The notes below the pieces were generated by a model that saw only the letters and a program-made list of their open reading frames with translations, had not been told where the DNA came from and searched no databases. DNA of 64,000 nucleotides from the NCBI RefSeq assembly GCF_023721795.1, contig NZ_JAMQYE010000001.1, positions 930,001 to 994,000 of the forward strand, given 5' to 3'. Made by a program: the position numbers and the translations under genes. Shown here one piece after another: positions 46,409-56,161 of this stretch (within the stretch, counting starts at the first letter, position 1; each line of letters starts with the position of its first letter). The DNA is from Zeimonas sediminis. Lineage in GTDB: Bacteria > Pseudomonadota > Gammaproteobacteria > Burkholderiales > Burkholderiaceae_E.

Positions 46409-49400
46409 TCAGCCCCGCAGCGCCTCCAGCGCCTTCTGCAGCCGCTTGACCGACACCGGCGTCGGCGTGCGCAGTTCCTGCGCGAACAGCGACACCCGCA
46501 GCTCCTCGAGCAGCCAGCGGAACTCGTCGAGCCGCGGGTCTGCCTGGCCGCGTCGCTGCGAGGCGATCCGGCGCCAGGCCTGCAGCAGCGGCGCCATCTC
46601 GGACATCTTCTGGGCGTCGCGCGCCGGGTCTGCGCGCAGCTTGTCGAGCCGGTTCGACACGCCCTTCAGGTAGCGCGGCAGGTGGCGGAAGCGCTCGGGC
46701 GGCGTGGCCGACACGAAGCGCTTCGGCAGCAGCTCTTCGAGCTGCCTGCCGATGTCCTCGGCCGCCTGGGCGTGGGCGCGCGCGGCCTGCAGCTTGCGCA
46801 GGATGGCCTGGTGCTCGGCCAGGATGCCGGCCAGGGTCCGCGCGACCTCCTGGCCGATCAGGTTGACCCGGGAACGGGCCTCGGCGAGCCGCGCCGCGAA
46901 CGAATCGGCATCGTCGGGCACCGGCTCGCCCAGGCAGGCGCGCTCGATCACCGCCGCCACCAGGTCCCGCTTCAGCTCGTCGCCGCTGCCGAAGCTCGCG
47001 AACTGCAGCGACATCTTCTGGAAGTCCGGGATGTTGCGCTCGAAGAACTTCAGCGGCTCCTTCAGCGCGAGCGCGAAGAGGCGGATCGTGCCGCCGCGCT
47101 GGGCGGCCTTGGCGGACTCGGGCTCGTCGAAGAGTTGCAGCTCGACCGCGTCGCCGACGTCGACCACCGCGGGGAAGCCGATCAGCGCCTGCCCGCGCCC
47201 GCGCTGCGGGATCTCGAGCAGCTCGGGCAGCCTGCCGAAGGACCAGTCCGTGAAGCGCTGGCCCGGCGACAGGCCGGCCGATGCGCCCGCCTGCTCGCCG
47301 CCGCCCACCGCCATTCCGGCAGCGGCAGCCCGGCCGGCAGCCGCGGCGGACGGACCGCTCGTCGGGCCCCCGCCCTCGCCCGGCCGCCCAGGACCTGCCG
47401 CCTGGCCGACGCGCTCGCCACCGCGAGGCGAAGCCGCCTCGGCTGGCGCTGCCGAGACCTTCAGCCGGTCCCCCAACTGCGCCAGCGCCGCCTGGAAGGC
47501 GGTCTGCGCCCGCGCGCCGTGGTCGGCCTTCAATTGCGGCAGGTTTCGCGAGGCCGCGATCCGCGCGCCGTGCGCATCCACCAGCCGGAAGTTCATGGAC
47601 AGGTGCGGGGGCAGCGTTTCGGGCCGGAAGTCCTCGCGCTGCAGGCGGATGCCGTGCTGCTCGCGCAGGTCGTCGATCAGCGCGTCGACCAGCGGCTTGC
47701 CGGCGATCCAGCCCCCTTGCGCGGCGCCCTTGTCGGCCTCCCGCGCCGCCACGCGCCCGACGAAGGCCTCGGCGCTGTCCGGCAGCGGCACGAGGTGGCG
47801 CCGGTGCTTCTGCGGCAGCGACTTGTACAGCCCCTGCACCTTGTCCTTCAGCATGCCCGGCACCAGCCACTCGCATCGCACCGGGTCGACCTGGTTCAGC
47901 GCGGCGATCGGCACGGTCATGGTGACGCCGTCGTCGGCCGCGCCGGGCTCGAAACGGTAGTCGAGCTCGAAGCCGATGCCGGCCATCTCCAGTCGCCTCG
48001 GGAAGGCGTCGCTGCCGATGTCGCCGGCGTCCTTCTTCAGCAGCGCGTCGCGCGACAGGAACAGCAGCTTCGGGTCGTCCTTCGACGCGGACCGCCACCA
48101 GTTCTCGAGCGCCTGCGCCGACCAGACCTCGGCCGGGATCTTCGCGTCGTAGAAGTCGAACAGGTAGCGGTCGTCGACAAGCAGGTCGGGCCGGCGGATC
48201 TTGTGCTCGAGCTTCTCGATTTCGGCGACCAGCTTCCGGTTGTGCACGAAGAACGGCAGCCTGCCGTCCCAGTCGCCCTCGACCAGGGCCGCGCGTATCA
48301 TCGCTTCGCGGGCCATCGCCGGGTCGCGCGGGCCATAGGCGACGCGCCGCTGCGCGTAGATCGTGAGCCCGTACAGCATGCCGCGCTCGTGCGCGACCAC
48401 CTGGCCCGAGTTCTTCGACCAGGCCGGATCCGACCAGCTGCGCTGGATCAGGTGGGCGGCGGCCTGCTCGATCCACTCGGGCTCGATCTTCGCCACGGTG
48501 CGCGCGTAGAGCCGGCCGGTGTCGACCAGCTCGGCGGCCATCAGCCAGCGCGGCGCCTTCTTCGTCAGGTACGAGCCCGGGTGGATCGCGAACTTCACCT
48601 GGTGTGTGCCCGCGTACATCGGCTCGTCGAGCGGCTTGAAGCCGAGGTTGCCGAGCAGGCCGGTCAGCAGCGCGCGATGGATCGCCTCGGGCTTCGCCGG
48701 CGCTTCGTTGGCCTTCCAGTGCATCTCGCCGACCGTCTCGGCCAGCTGCGAGTGCACATCGGCCCACTCGCGCAGCTTGCGCGGGGACAGGAACTCGCGC
48801 TCGAGCTGGTTCGCGAGCCGCCGGTTCGACTCCTTGCCCGCCTGCGCCGCCTGCCAGTGGTTCCACAGTTTCAGCCAGCCGACGAAGTCCGAGTTCTCGT
48901 CGGCGAAGCGCTTGTGCGACTGGTCAGCCGCCTGTTGCGCCTCGGGCGGCCGCTCGCGCGGATCCTGCGAGGACAGGGCCGCGGCGATCACCAGCACCTC
49001 GCGCAGCGAGCCCAGCTCGCGCGCGGCCAGCAGCATCCGGCCGATGCGCGGATCGAGCGGAAGCCTGGACAGCGTGCGCCCCACCTCGGTCAGCTCGCGC
49101 GATTCGTCGACCGCGCCGAGCTCGTGAAGCAGCGCGAAGCCGTCGGCGATCGCCTTGCGCGGCGGCGGATCAAGGAAGGGGAAGGCCTCGATGTCGGGCA
49201 GCCGCAGCGCCTTCATCCGCAGGATCACGCCCGCCAGCGACGAGCGCAGCACCTCGGGGTCGGTGAAGCGCGGCCGCTTCAGGAAATCTGCCTCGTCGTA
49301 GAGCCGGATGCACACGCCGTCCGACACCCGCCCGCAGCGGCCGGCGCGCTGGTTCGCCGCCGCCTGCGAGATCGGCTCGATCTGCAGCTGCTCGACCTTG

Positions 49401-50605
49401 TTGCGGTAGCGGTAACGCTTGACCCGCGCCAGGCCCGAGTCGACGACGTAGCGGATGCCCGGCACCGTCAGCGAGGTCTCGGCCACGTTGGTGGCCAGCA
49501 CGATCCGCCGGCCGCGCGAAGGCGAGAACACCCGCTGCTGGTCGGCGGCCGAAAGCCGCGAGTAGAGCGGCAGGATCTCGACCGGGCCGCGCGCCCAGAC
49601 CGAGGCGCCGGCCGCTCCGCGCGCGCTCTCGCGCGCGACCAGCCGCCGCAGGTGCTCGGCCACGTCGCGGATCTCGCGCTCGCCCGGCAGGAAGACCAGC
49701 GCGTCGCCGGGCGCCTCGCGCCACAGGCTCTCGATCGCCTCGTCGATCCGCGACGGCAGGTCGGTCTCGTCGTCGTCGTCGCGGTGGCTGTCGTCGAAGC
49801 CCTGCCAGCGGATCTCGACCGGGTACAGCCGCCCCGACACCTCGACGACCGGCGCCGGCTCGATCACCGGCTTGCCGTGCTCGTCGACGCGACCGGTGTC
49901 GCGGCCGAAGTGCCGGGCGAAGCGCTCGGCGTCGATCGTGGCCGAGGTGATCACGATGCGCAGGTCGTCGCGCCGCGGCCCCTCGACCAACTGCTTGAGA
50001 TAGCCGAGCAGGAAATCGATGTTCAGGCTGCGCTCGTGCGCCTCGTCGACGATGATCGTGTCGTAGTCGCGCAGCAGCGGATCGGACAGCGTCTCGGCCA
50101 GCAGGATGCCGTCGGTCATCAGCTTGAACGACGCGCCGGCGGCCAGCTTCTCGTTGAAGCGGATCTTGTAGCCGACGTGGGTGCCCAGCGGCGAGCCGAG
50201 CTCCTCGGCGATGCGACGCGCCACCGCGGTGGCGGCGATCCGGCGCGGCTGGGTGTGGCCGATCAGGCCGGCCTGCCCGCGGCCGGCCATCGCGCAGATC
50301 TTCGGCAGCTGCGTCGTCTTGCCCGAGCCGGTCTCGCCGCTCACGATGACCACCGGATGCGCGCGGATCGCGGCCGCGATCTCGTCGCGGCGCGCCGACA
50401 CCGGCAGGGACTCGGGAAAGCTCAGCGGGGGCAGCGGCCGCGGCTCGAAGCGGCGCGCCGGGCCGGCGGCTCGGCGACCGGAGCCGGCTCGACCACCGGC
50501 GCCGGCTCGACCGGCGGCGCCGGACGGACGATCGGTGCTGCGCGCGGAAGCGCCCGGCCGCGGCGAATCCTGCTGCTGCCCGCGAGGGCGCTGGGGCGAA
50601 GACAT
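46409..50605 (-). CDS. hrpA: DEAH-box ATP-dependent RNA helicase HrpA
   Basis: A 1398-residue DEAH/RHA helicase that unwinds RNA and rescues stalled ribosomes in known bacteria. Walker A GETGSGKT (90-97), DEAH (187-190), motif III SATID and motif VI QRAGRCGR are present, followed by the HA2/OB-fold domains and the long C-terminal DUF3418 extension. The first about 50 residues are a Gly/Arg/Pro-rich tail. A Pro/Gly/Ala-rich insert of about 60 residues is visible around 1060-1120. The start lies 8 bases beyond a TATAAT box on its own strand, with no ribosome binding site, so its mRNA may be leaderless. It is divergent from argA. Confidence 0.95.
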   Translation of the reverse strand: MSSPQRPRGQQQDSPRPGASARSTDRPSGAAGRAGAGGRAGSGRRAAGPARRFEPRPLPPLSFPESLPVSARRDEIAAAIRAHPVVIVSGETGSGKTTQLPKICAMAGRGQAGLIGHTQPRRIAATAVARRIAEELGSPLGTHVGYKIRFNEKLAAGASFKLMTDGILLAETLSDPLLRDYDTIIVDEAHERSLNIDFLLGYLKQLVEGPRRDDLRIVITSATIDAERFARHFGRDTGRVDEHGKPVIEPAPVVEVSGRLYPVEIRWQGFDDSHRDDDDETDLPSRIDEAIESLWREAPGDALVFLPGEREIRDVAEHLRRLVARESARGAAGASVWARGPVEILPLYSRLSAADQQRVFSPSRGRRIVLATNVAETSLTVPGIRYVVDSGLARVKRYRYRNKVEQLQIEPISQAAANQRAGRCGRVSDGVCIRLYDEADFLKRPRFTDPEVLRSSLAGVILRMKALRLPDIEAFPFLDPPPRKAIADGFALLHELGAVDESRELTEVGRTLSRLPLDPRIGRMLLAARELGSLREVLVIAAALSSQDPRERPPEAQQAADQSHKRFADENSDFVGWLKLWNHWQAAQAGKESNRRLANQLEREFLSPRKLREWADVHSQLAETVGEMHWKANEAPAKPEAIHRALLTGLLGNLGFKPLDEPMYAGTHQVKFAIHPGSYLTKKAPRWLMAAELVDTGRLYARTVAKIEPEWIEQAAAHLIQRSWSDPAWSKNSGQVVAHERGMLYGLTIYAQRRVAYGPRDPAMAREAMIRAALVEGDWDGRLPFFVHNRKLVAEIEKLEHKIRRPDLLVDDRYLFDFYDAKIPAEVWSAQALENWWRSASKDDPKLLFLSRDALLKKDAGDIGSDAFPRRLEMAGIGFELDYRFEPGAADDGVTMTVPIAALNQVDPVRCEWLVPGMLKDKVQGLYKSLPQKHRRHLVPLPDSAEAFVGRVAAREADKGAAQGGWIAGKPLVDALIDDLREQHGIRLQREDFRPETLPPHLSMNFRLVDAHGARIAASRNLPQLKADHGARAQTAFQAALAQLGDRLKVSAAPAEAASPRGGERVGQAAGPGRPGEGGGPTSGPSAAAAGRAAAAGMAVGGGEQAGASAGLSPGQRFTDWSFGRLPELLEIPQRGRGQALIGFPAVVDVGDAVELQLFDEPESAKAAQRGGTIRLFALALKEPLKFFERNIPDFQKMSLQFASFGSGDELKRDLVAAVIERACLGEPVPDDADSFAARLAEARSRVNLIGQEVARTLAGILAEHQAILRKLQAARAHAQAAEDIGRQLEELLPKRFVSATPPERFRHLPRYLKGVSNRLDKLRADPARDAQKMSEMAPLLQAWRRIASQRRGQADPRLDEFRWLLEELRVSLFAQELRTPTPVSVKRLQKALEALRG

Positions 50606-50613
50606 GGCGCGAA

Positions 50614-50621
50614 ATTATAAT
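50614..50621. promoter_or_regulatory. symmetric -10 element shared by hrpA and argA
   Basis: The palindrome ATTATAAT reads as TATAAT on the plus strand (50616-50621) and on the minus strand (50619-50614). Six bases separate it from an ATG on the plus strand (50628) and eight bases from an ATG on the minus strand (50605). Neither side has a good -35 or a ribosome binding site. Symmetric -10 boxes are known to drive divergent transcription in bacteria, and both transcripts would begin at or next to the start codon. Confidence 0.6.
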
Positions 50622-50627
50622 GACCGG

Positions 50628-52025
50628 ATGAACACGCCAAGTCGCGCCGCCGACACCGCCGGCCCCCCTTCCCCCGCCGGCGACCTCGCTCCGGCGGCCG
50701 CGGTGCCGCCGGCCGTGCCGGAGCCGGCGCAGTTCGTCACCTGGCTGCGCGCGGTCGCCCCCTACATCCACGCCTTTCGCGGCAAGACCTTCGTCGTCGG
50801 CGTGCCCGGCGAGCTGATCGAGGCCGGCCGGCTGAACACGCTGGTCCAGGACCTCAGCCTGCTGCACGCGATGGGCATGCGGATCGTGGTCGTGCACGGC
50901 TCGCGACCGCAGGTCAACGAGCAGCTGAGGCTGCGCGGCGTCGAGCCGCAGTACGCCGACGGCCTGCGGATCACCGATCCGGCCGCGCTCGAGTGCGCGA
51001 AGGAAGCCGCCGGCGAGCTGCGCCTGGACATCGAGGCCGCCTTCTCGCAGGGCCTGCCCAACACGCCGATGGCCCACGCCTCGGTACGGGTCGTGTCGGG
51101 CAACTTCGTCGTCGCCCGGCCGGTCGGCATCGTCGACGGCGTCGACTTCCAGCACACCGGGCTGGTTCGCAAGATCGACATCCAGACGGTCCGTTTCGCG
51201 CTGCAGAGCAACGCGATCGTCCTGCTCTCGCCGCTCGGCTACTCGCCCACCGGCGAGGCCTTCAACCTGACCATGGAAGACGTCGCGGTGAGCACCGCGG
51301 TGGCGCTGGACGCCGACAAGCTGATCTTCCTGGCCGAGCCCGCCGCGCTGACCACCGTCGACGGCGAGCTGCAGCGCGAGATCTCCGAAGCCGAGGCCCA
51401 CAAGCTGCTGCGCTCGGAGCGGCTCGCGCCCGATGCGGCCTTCCTTCTGCGCAACGCGCTGCGCGCGTGCGACGGCGGCGTGGCGCGCGCCCACATCATC
51501 CCGCTGCAGCTCGACGGCAGCGTGCTGCTCGAGCTGTTCCAGCACGACGGCGTCGGCACGATGCTCGTCGAGGAGACCCTCGAGGAGCTGCGCGAGGCCA
51601 CGGCCGACGACGTCGGCGGCATCCTTGCGCTGATCCGCCCGCTCGAGGAAGACGGCACGCTGGTCAAGCGCGACCGCTCGCTGATCGAGCGCGAGGTCGA
51701 GAACTTCACCGTGATCGAGCACGACGGCGTGATCTTCGGCTGCGCCGCGCTCTACGCCTTTCCCGACGAGAAGATCGGCGAGATGGCCTGCCTGGCGGTC
51801 AACCCGAAGGCGCAGAGCCGCGGCGACGGCGAGCGGCTGCTCAAGCGCATCGAGCAGCGCGCCCGCGCCGCCGGCCTGAAGCGGCTGTTCGTGCTGACCA
51901 CCCGCACGATGCACTGGTTCCTGAAGCGCGGCTTCACGCTCGCCTCGGTCGACCAGCTGCCGCTCGAGCGGCAGAACATGTACAACTGGCAGCGCCGCTC
52001 GCGCGTGCTGATCAAGCAACTCTGA
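50628..52025 (+). CDS. argA: amino-acid N-acetyltransferase (N-acetylglutamate synthase)
   Basis: Makes N-acetylglutamate, the first intermediate of arginine synthesis. The 465-residue protein joins an amino-acid-kinase-like domain ([32 protein letters not shown]), which senses arginine, to a C-terminal GNAT domain ([24 protein letters not shown]). An Ala/Pro-rich tail of about 30 residues precedes the kinase domain. I chose ATG 50628, 6 bases after the -10 box, which implies a leaderless mRNA. The ATG at 50604 would add eight residues and overlap the hrpA start. The Fe(II)-trafficking protein gene follows after 8 bases. Confidence 0.93.
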   Translation: MNTPSRAADTAGPPSPAGDLAPAAAVPPAVPEPAQFVTWLRAVAPYIHAFRGKTFVVGVPGELIEAGRLNTLVQDLSLLHAMGMRIVVVHGSRPQVNEQLRLRGVEPQYADGLRITDPAALECAKEAAGELRLDIEAAFSQGLPNTPMAHASVRVVSGNFVVARPVGIVDGVDFQHTGLVRKIDIQTVRFALQSNAIVLLSPLGYSPTGEAFNLTMEDVAVSTAVALDADKLIFLAEPAALTTVDGELQREISEAEAHKLLRSERLAPDAAFLLRNALRACDGGVARAHIIPLQLDGSVLLELFQHDGVGTMLVEETLEELREATADDVGGILALIRPLEEDGTLVKRDRSLIEREVENFTVIEHDGVIFGCAALYAFPDEKIGEMACLAVNPKAQSRGDGERLLKRIEQRARAAGLKRLFVLTTRTMHWFLKRGFTLASVDQLPLERQNMYNWQRRSRVLIKQL

Positions 52026-52033
52026 GGAATCGA

Positions 52034-52306
52034 ATGTCCCGCACCGTTTTCTGCGTGAAGCTGCAACGCGAGGCCGAAGGCCTCGACTTCCCGCCCTATC
52101 CCGGCGAGCTCGGCAAGAAGCTCTACGAGAGCGTGTCCAAGGAGTCCTGGCAGGGCTGGGTCCGCCACCAGACCATGCTGGTCAACGAGAACAGGCTGAA
52201 CCTGGCCGACGCGCGGGCGCGCAAGTACCTGGCCACGCAGATGGAGAAGTACTTCTTCGGCGATGGCGGGGACAAGCCGGCCGGCTACGTGCCGCCTTCC
52301 GCCTGA
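52034..52306 (+). CDS. yggX: probable Fe(II)-trafficking / oxidative-damage protection protein
   Basis: A 90-residue YggX-family protein linked to iron-sulfur cluster protection and iron trafficking. The family start [20 protein letters not shown] is intact with the conserved cysteine (Cys7), and so is the block [30 protein letters not shown] lies before the ATG. It follows argA by 8 bases and is probably co-transcribed. Beyond it is a 690-base region without a gene that holds two large palindromes. Confidence 0.95.
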   Translation: MSRTVFCVKLQREAEGLDFPPYPGELGKKLYESVSKESWQGWVRHQTMLVNENRLNLADARARKYLATQMEKYFFGDGGDKPAGYVPPSA

Positions 52307-52368
52307 CCGGCCTCGCTCGGCGTTCGCTGCCGGACCGCGTCGATCGTTTCGATGCGCCCGGCCGGGGA

Positions 52369-52560
52369 GGCGGGACTGGCTTGCCGGACATACGGCTGCG
52401 CCCCTCGCCTTCGGCGAGGGGTTCCGGCGTCTACCTCGTCGCCGGCGGGTCGGAGCTCAACTCGCGAGCCCTGCGGGCTCGCTCAGACAGAGCTCCTCCC
52501 TTTTCGCCGGCTCCTTCGGTAGCCCGCCGCTTGCCCAATGTCCGGCAAGCCAGTCCCGCC
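52369..52560 (+). repeat. structured palindromic element, copy A
   Basis: A 192-base element bounded by a perfect 23-bp inverted repeat (52369-52391 and 52538-52560). Inside, a hairpin (52401-52421) is followed by a core in which stem GGAGCTC/GAGCTCC (52452-52458 and 52490-52496) encloses a second hairpin (52466-52471 and 52475-52480, loop TGC). The two strands of the internal loop are AACTCGC (52459-52465) and GCTCAGACA (52481-52489). GCCGG-CTCCTTCG follows at 52506-52518. The loop sequences recur exactly in copy B, whereas all stems differ. No protein can be assigned to the region. Confidence 0.8.
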
Positions 52561-52734
52561 ACCCCGGCCTCGACGATGTGCCCTGCGCGCGGCCGGAGGC
52601 GCTCGCCTCGCTCGCGCCCTGGGTTCCAGGCACTGCCGTAGATCCTGATCGCAGCCCCGATCGATTTCGGCTCATCGAGGCTGAAGCGGCCACACTGGCG
52701 GGCGCGGTCGCTCGCCCCGCACCGACGCATCGAA

Positions 52735-52947
52735 GCGCGCGGACGGGGTGCCGGCGGGCAAGCGCTTGTGCGCTGGCGCGGGAGCGCAGCGAAGACCCGG
52801 CGAGCGAAGCGAGAGCGGAACGCTGTCTGAGCCCGCCAAAGGCGGGCGAGTTGCGTTCCGCGACGGGGCTGAGCGTCCGCGCGACCAAGCGTTTCCGCGA
52901 AGCGGACAGCGCACCTGCGCTTGCCCGCCGGCACCCCGTCCGCGCGC
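52735..52947 (-). repeat. structured palindromic element, copy B
   Basis: A 213-base element bounded by a perfect 31-bp inverted repeat (52735-52765 and 52917-52947). It is in opposite orientation to copy A. On the minus strand its core has stem GCGGAACGC/GCGTTCCGC (52861-52853 and 52823-52815) around a hairpin with loop TTT (52845-52833). The internal-loop strands are again exactly AACTCGC and GCTCAGACA. GCCGG-GTCTTCG follows downstream at 52801-52790, as in copy A. Identical loops with fully different yet perfectly paired stems imply selection on structure. The 174 bases between the copies (52561-52734) show nothing recognisable. Confidence 0.8.
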
Positions 52948-52996
52948 CCGCCAACCGCAACGCAGGCGATCGATCCGCGCCCGCCAGAGAGGCCCT

Positions 52997-53647
52997 TCAG
53001 CCGCCCGGCTTGCGCCAGCGCCAAACGTGCATCGGCGGGATGTTCAGGAACTCCATCTCCTGGTACTCCGGCGCCCCGAACACCGGCCGCGCCAGGCGCG
53101 CGACGACGTCGCGGAACTGGTAGGCGACGAAGCAGCCGCCCGGCGCGAGCGCCTCGCGCACGGCCTGCACGATGCGCTGGCCGACCTCGGCGGGCATCGT
53201 GGAGAAGGGAATCCCGGATATCACTGCCTGCGGCGACCGCTGGCGGTACGCGGCGAGCGTCTGCACGATGTGCTCCGCGCTGCCCTGGTGGACCACCAGG
53301 CGCGGGTCGCGCACGGTGTTGCGGACATGATCGGCGAACAGCGGGTCGAGCTCGATCGCCATCAGCGCCGAGCCGGCGGGCATCGCCTTCAGGAAGGCCC
53401 GCGTCGTGCCGCCGGTGCCGGGGCCGAGCTCGACGACCGACTCGGCGCTGGCGAGGCCGGCCACGCCGACCAGCCTGCGCTCCATGAAGCGAGAGCTCGG
53501 GATCACCGAACCGACACCCCTGGGCTCGCGCAGGAAGCCCTGGAGGAAAGTCAATCGTTCATCGCGCTGGGTTCGTGCCGGCTGCTCGCCGTGCACGAGC
53601 GTTTCGTCGTCTCCGGCCAGGTCCGTTCGCGGCGATCGAGATGACAC
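52997..53647 (-). CDS. class I SAM-dependent methyltransferase (phospholipid N-methyltransferase-like)
   Basis: A 216-residue methyltransferase. FLREPRGVGSVIPSSRFMERRLV followed by VVELGPGTGGTTRAFL (motif I) is the typical start of the PmtA/rRNA-dimethylase-like group. AIELDPLFADHV is motif II and VISGIPFSTMP is motif IV. It probably methylates phosphatidylethanolamine or another lipid headgroup, but this is by similarity only. The start is a GTG at 53647 with AGGAGAG upstream, 21 bases after rpiA, so it is second in that operon. Its 3' end faces the palindromic elements. Confidence 0.8.
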   Translation of the reverse strand: MSSRSPRTDLAGDDETLVHGEQPARTQRDERLTFLQGFLREPRGVGSVIPSSRFMERRLVGVAGLASAESVVELGPGTGGTTRAFLKAMPAGSALMAIELDPLFADHVRNTVRDPRLVVHQGSAEHIVQTLAAYRQRSPQAVISGIPFSTMPAEVGQRIVQAVREALAPGGCFVAYQFRDVVARLARPVFGAPEYQEMEFLNIPPMHVWRWRKPGG

Positions 53648-53668
53648 GCGGCTCTCCTGTCTGTCGTT

Positions 53669-54352
53669 CTATGTCCCGCCGCGCAACGACCTGCGTTCGA
53701 TGCCGCCCGGCTTCGCTATCAATACCATGTCGGCCGGGCGACTCGCAAACAGGCCCACGGTGACGACGCCGGGCCACTGGTTGATGCGCGTTTCCATTTC
53801 CACCGGATCTTCGATCCGCAGCCCCGCGACGTCGAGGATCAGGTTGCCGTTGTCGGTCACGAAACCGGCCCGCTCGACCGGATGCCCGCCGAGCTCGCGC
53901 AGCCGCGACGCGACCAGCTCGCGGGCCATCGGGATCACCTCGACCGGCAGCGGGAATGCGCCGAGCCGCTCGACGAGCTTGGACGCGTCGACGATGCAGA
54001 CGAAGCGCCCGCACGCCGCGGCGACGATCTTCTCGCGGGTCAGCGCCCCGCCGCCGCCCTTGATCATCCGCAGGCCGGCGTCGATCTCGTCGGCGCCGTC
54101 CACGTACACCGGGATCGGGCGGCCGGCGGCCACGACCTGGTTCAGGTCGAGCACCTCGATGCCGCGCTCGCGCAGTCGCGCGCTGCTCTTCTCGGAGCTC
54201 GACACCGCGCCCGCGACGCGGTCGCGGCGCTCGCCGAGGAAGTCGATGAAGAAGTTGACGGTCGAGCCGCTGCCGACGCCGACGATCGCGCCGTCGACCA
54301 GCTCGTCGAGCGCGGCGCGGGCCGCGAGCTTCTTGAGTTCGTCCTGGTTCAT
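53669..54352 (-). CDS. rpiA: ribose-5-phosphate isomerase A
   Basis: Interconverts ribose-5-phosphate and ribulose-5-phosphate in the pentose-phosphate pathway. The 227-residue protein starts [21 protein letters not shown] and has the phosphate loop [13 protein letters not shown]. The catalytic segments are DGADEID and [14 protein letters not shown] (Asp, Lys and Glu of the active site), and the GNLILDV and [11 protein letters not shown] blocks complete the fold. ATG 54352 is the family start. It leads a two-gene operon with a methyltransferase and diverges from the FAD oxidase gene. Confidence 0.96.
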   Translation of the reverse strand: MNQDELKKLAARAALDELVDGAIVGVGSGSTVNFFIDFLGERRDRVAGAVSSSEKSSARLRERGIEVLDLNQVVAAGRPIPVYVDGADEIDAGLRMIKGGGGALTREKIVAAACGRFVCIVDASKLVERLGAFPLPVEVIPMARELVASRLRELGGHPVERAGFVTDNGNLILDVAGLRIEDPVEMETRINQWPGVVTVGLFASRPADMVLIAKPGGIERRSLRGGT

Positions 54353-54501
54353 GACGGCAAGTCTAGCCGAACCCCGGCCAGGCAACGCTCGGCTGCGCAG
54401 CCGTCGCCCGATCGCGCAACCGGAGGCGGATCCGGAACGCGCTCCGGCGTCCGGCGCTGCACAATGTCCGGCAACTTCCAGGCCCCGACAGGAGGAGCAC
54501 G

Positions 54502-55974
54502 ATGACGACCGATGCAAGCGCCGCCCCGTGGGCCGACGGGCGCTCCGAACTGCTCGAACGCCTTCGCGACTGCGTCGGCGCGAATCACGTGCTGGCCACC
54601 GCCGACGACATGGCCCCCTACACCAGCGACTGGCGCGGGCGCTACCGCGGCGAGGCGCTGGCTGTCGTGTTTCCCGCCAGCACCGACCAGGTGGCCGCCG
54701 TGGTGCGCGCCTGCGCCGCGGCCGGCGTGCGGGTAGTCCCGCAAGGCGGCAACACCGGCCTCGTCGGCGGCTCGGTGCCGACCGGCGCGCGCATCGCCGA
54801 CGGCAGCGCGCCGGTCGTGGTGGCGCTGCGCCGGATGAACCGGATCCGCGAGGTCGATCCGCTCGGCAACACGCTGGTGGCCGACGCCGGGTGCGTGCTC
54901 GAGACGATCCAGCAGGCGGCCGACGCGCACGGCCGGCTCTACGGCGTTAGCCTCGGCGCGCAGGGCTCCTGCCATATCGGCGGCAACGTGTCCACGAACG
55001 CTGGCGGCACCGGCGTGCTGAAGTACGGCAATACCCGCGAGCAAGTGCTCGGCCTGGAAGTGGTCCTGCCCGACGGCCGCGTGTGGAACGGCCTGCGGAC
55101 GCTGCGCAAGGACAACGCCGGCTATGCGCTGAAGCAGCTGTTCATCGGCGCAGAGGGCACGCTCGGCATCGTGACCGGCGTGGCGCTGCGCCTGCACCCG
55201 AAGCCGGCTGCGATCGCGGCGGCCTGGCTCACCCTCGACAGCGTGAACGACGCCCTGGCTGCTCTGGAAGCCGTGCAGTCTGTCGCCGGCGAGCGGATCA
55301 GCGGCTACGAGCTCCTGAATCGCGCCGAGCTCGAGACGGTCGCCGCCCAGTTCCCCGACGTGCGCCTGCCCACCGACCCCGAGGCGCCGTACGCGGTGCT
55401 GCTCGAGCTGTCGGACACCTGGGCTCGCGCCGACCTTGCCGGGCTGCTCGAGGACGCGCTTGGCCGCCTCGTCGAGGCCGGCCGCCTGCGCGACGCGGCG
55501 ATCTCGGCCAGCGAGGCGCAGCGGCAGGCCTTCTGGTTCATTCGCCACGCGATCGCCGAGGCCAACCGGAAGTCCGGCATGGGGCTGGCCTGCGACGTGG
55601 CCGTGCCTGTGCGCGCGCTGCCCGAGTTCATCGAGCGAGCGAGCAGCACGATCCGGACGCGCTGGCCGAACGCCACGATCGTGCTGGCCGCGCACATGGG
55701 CGACGGCAACGTGCACTTCATCCCTCGTTTCTCCTTCGAGGACTGGCAGGCGCTCGAGGATCCCGCCGCGTTCGCGGACGAGGTGCGCGCCGCGGTCCAC
55801 GACGAGGCTGCGGCGCTCGGCGGAACCTTCAGCGCCGAGCATGGCATCGGCCGCGTGCTGCCCGGGGAGCTGGCGCGGCTGCGTGCGCCGCTGGAACTGG
55901 AGCTGATGCGGCGGGTGCGCGATGCGATCGACCCTGCGAGCACGATGAATCCTGTGATCTTCGCGAACGGCTGA
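54502..55974 (+). CDS. FAD-binding oxidase (GlcD/D-2-hydroxyacid dehydrogenase type)
   Basis: A 490-residue flavoprotein of the VAO/PCMH family. The FAD-binding part contains [17 protein letters not shown] and [26 protein letters not shown], and the C-terminal cap has [10 protein letters not shown] and [17 protein letters not shown]. It fits D-lactate or D-2-hydroxyglutarate dehydrogenases. The zinc-binding His pair around [10 protein letters not shown] suggests a D-2-hydroxyacid substrate. AGGAGGAG precedes the ATG. No GlcE/GlcF partner lies beside it. Confidence 0.88.
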   Translation: MTTDASAAPWADGRSELLERLRDCVGANHVLATADDMAPYTSDWRGRYRGEALAVVFPASTDQVAAVVRACAAAGVRVVPQGGNTGLVGGSVPTGARIADGSAPVVVALRRMNRIREVDPLGNTLVADAGCVLETIQQAADAHGRLYGVSLGAQGSCHIGGNVSTNAGGTGVLKYGNTREQVLGLEVVLPDGRVWNGLRTLRKDNAGYALKQLFIGAEGTLGIVTGVALRLHPKPAAIAAAWLTLDSVNDALAALEAVQSVAGERISGYELLNRAELETVAAQFPDVRLPTDPEAPYAVLLELSDTWARADLAGLLEDALGRLVEAGRLRDAAISASEAQRQAFWFIRHAIAEANRKSGMGLACDVAVPVRALPEFIERASSTIRTRWPNATIVLAAHMGDGNVHFIPRFSFEDWQALEDPAAFADEVRAAVHDEAAALGGTFSAEHGIGRVLPGELARLRAPLELELMRRVRDAIDPASTMNPVIFANG

Positions 55975-56161
55975 CAGCCCTGCCCCGGAATCGGCACCGG
56001 GGCCGGCCGCCCGCTGCCGGCAGACGCCGGACGCCACGCGCGCGACACGGCTTCCGGATCTGGAACTGCGCTCGCCATCCGGCTATCCTGAACGCGGACC
56101 GCCAAACCCCGCCCACAGACGGGAGCCGGGCCCCACTACGAACACAACGGAGGAGGATCAG

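Noticed and set aside
46682-50620. A 1312-codon plus-strand open frame opposite hrpA
   Set aside because: It is a shadow of the hrpA frame. The product is Arg/Leu/Val/Gln-rich with no domain, while HrpA on the other strand has all helicase motifs.
52431-53024. Long open frames on both strands over the palindromic elements
   Set aside because: They arise because the palindromes are GC-rich and lack stop codons on both strands. The frames run through inverted repeats and hairpins and extend into the methyltransferase gene, with no protein-family resemblance.
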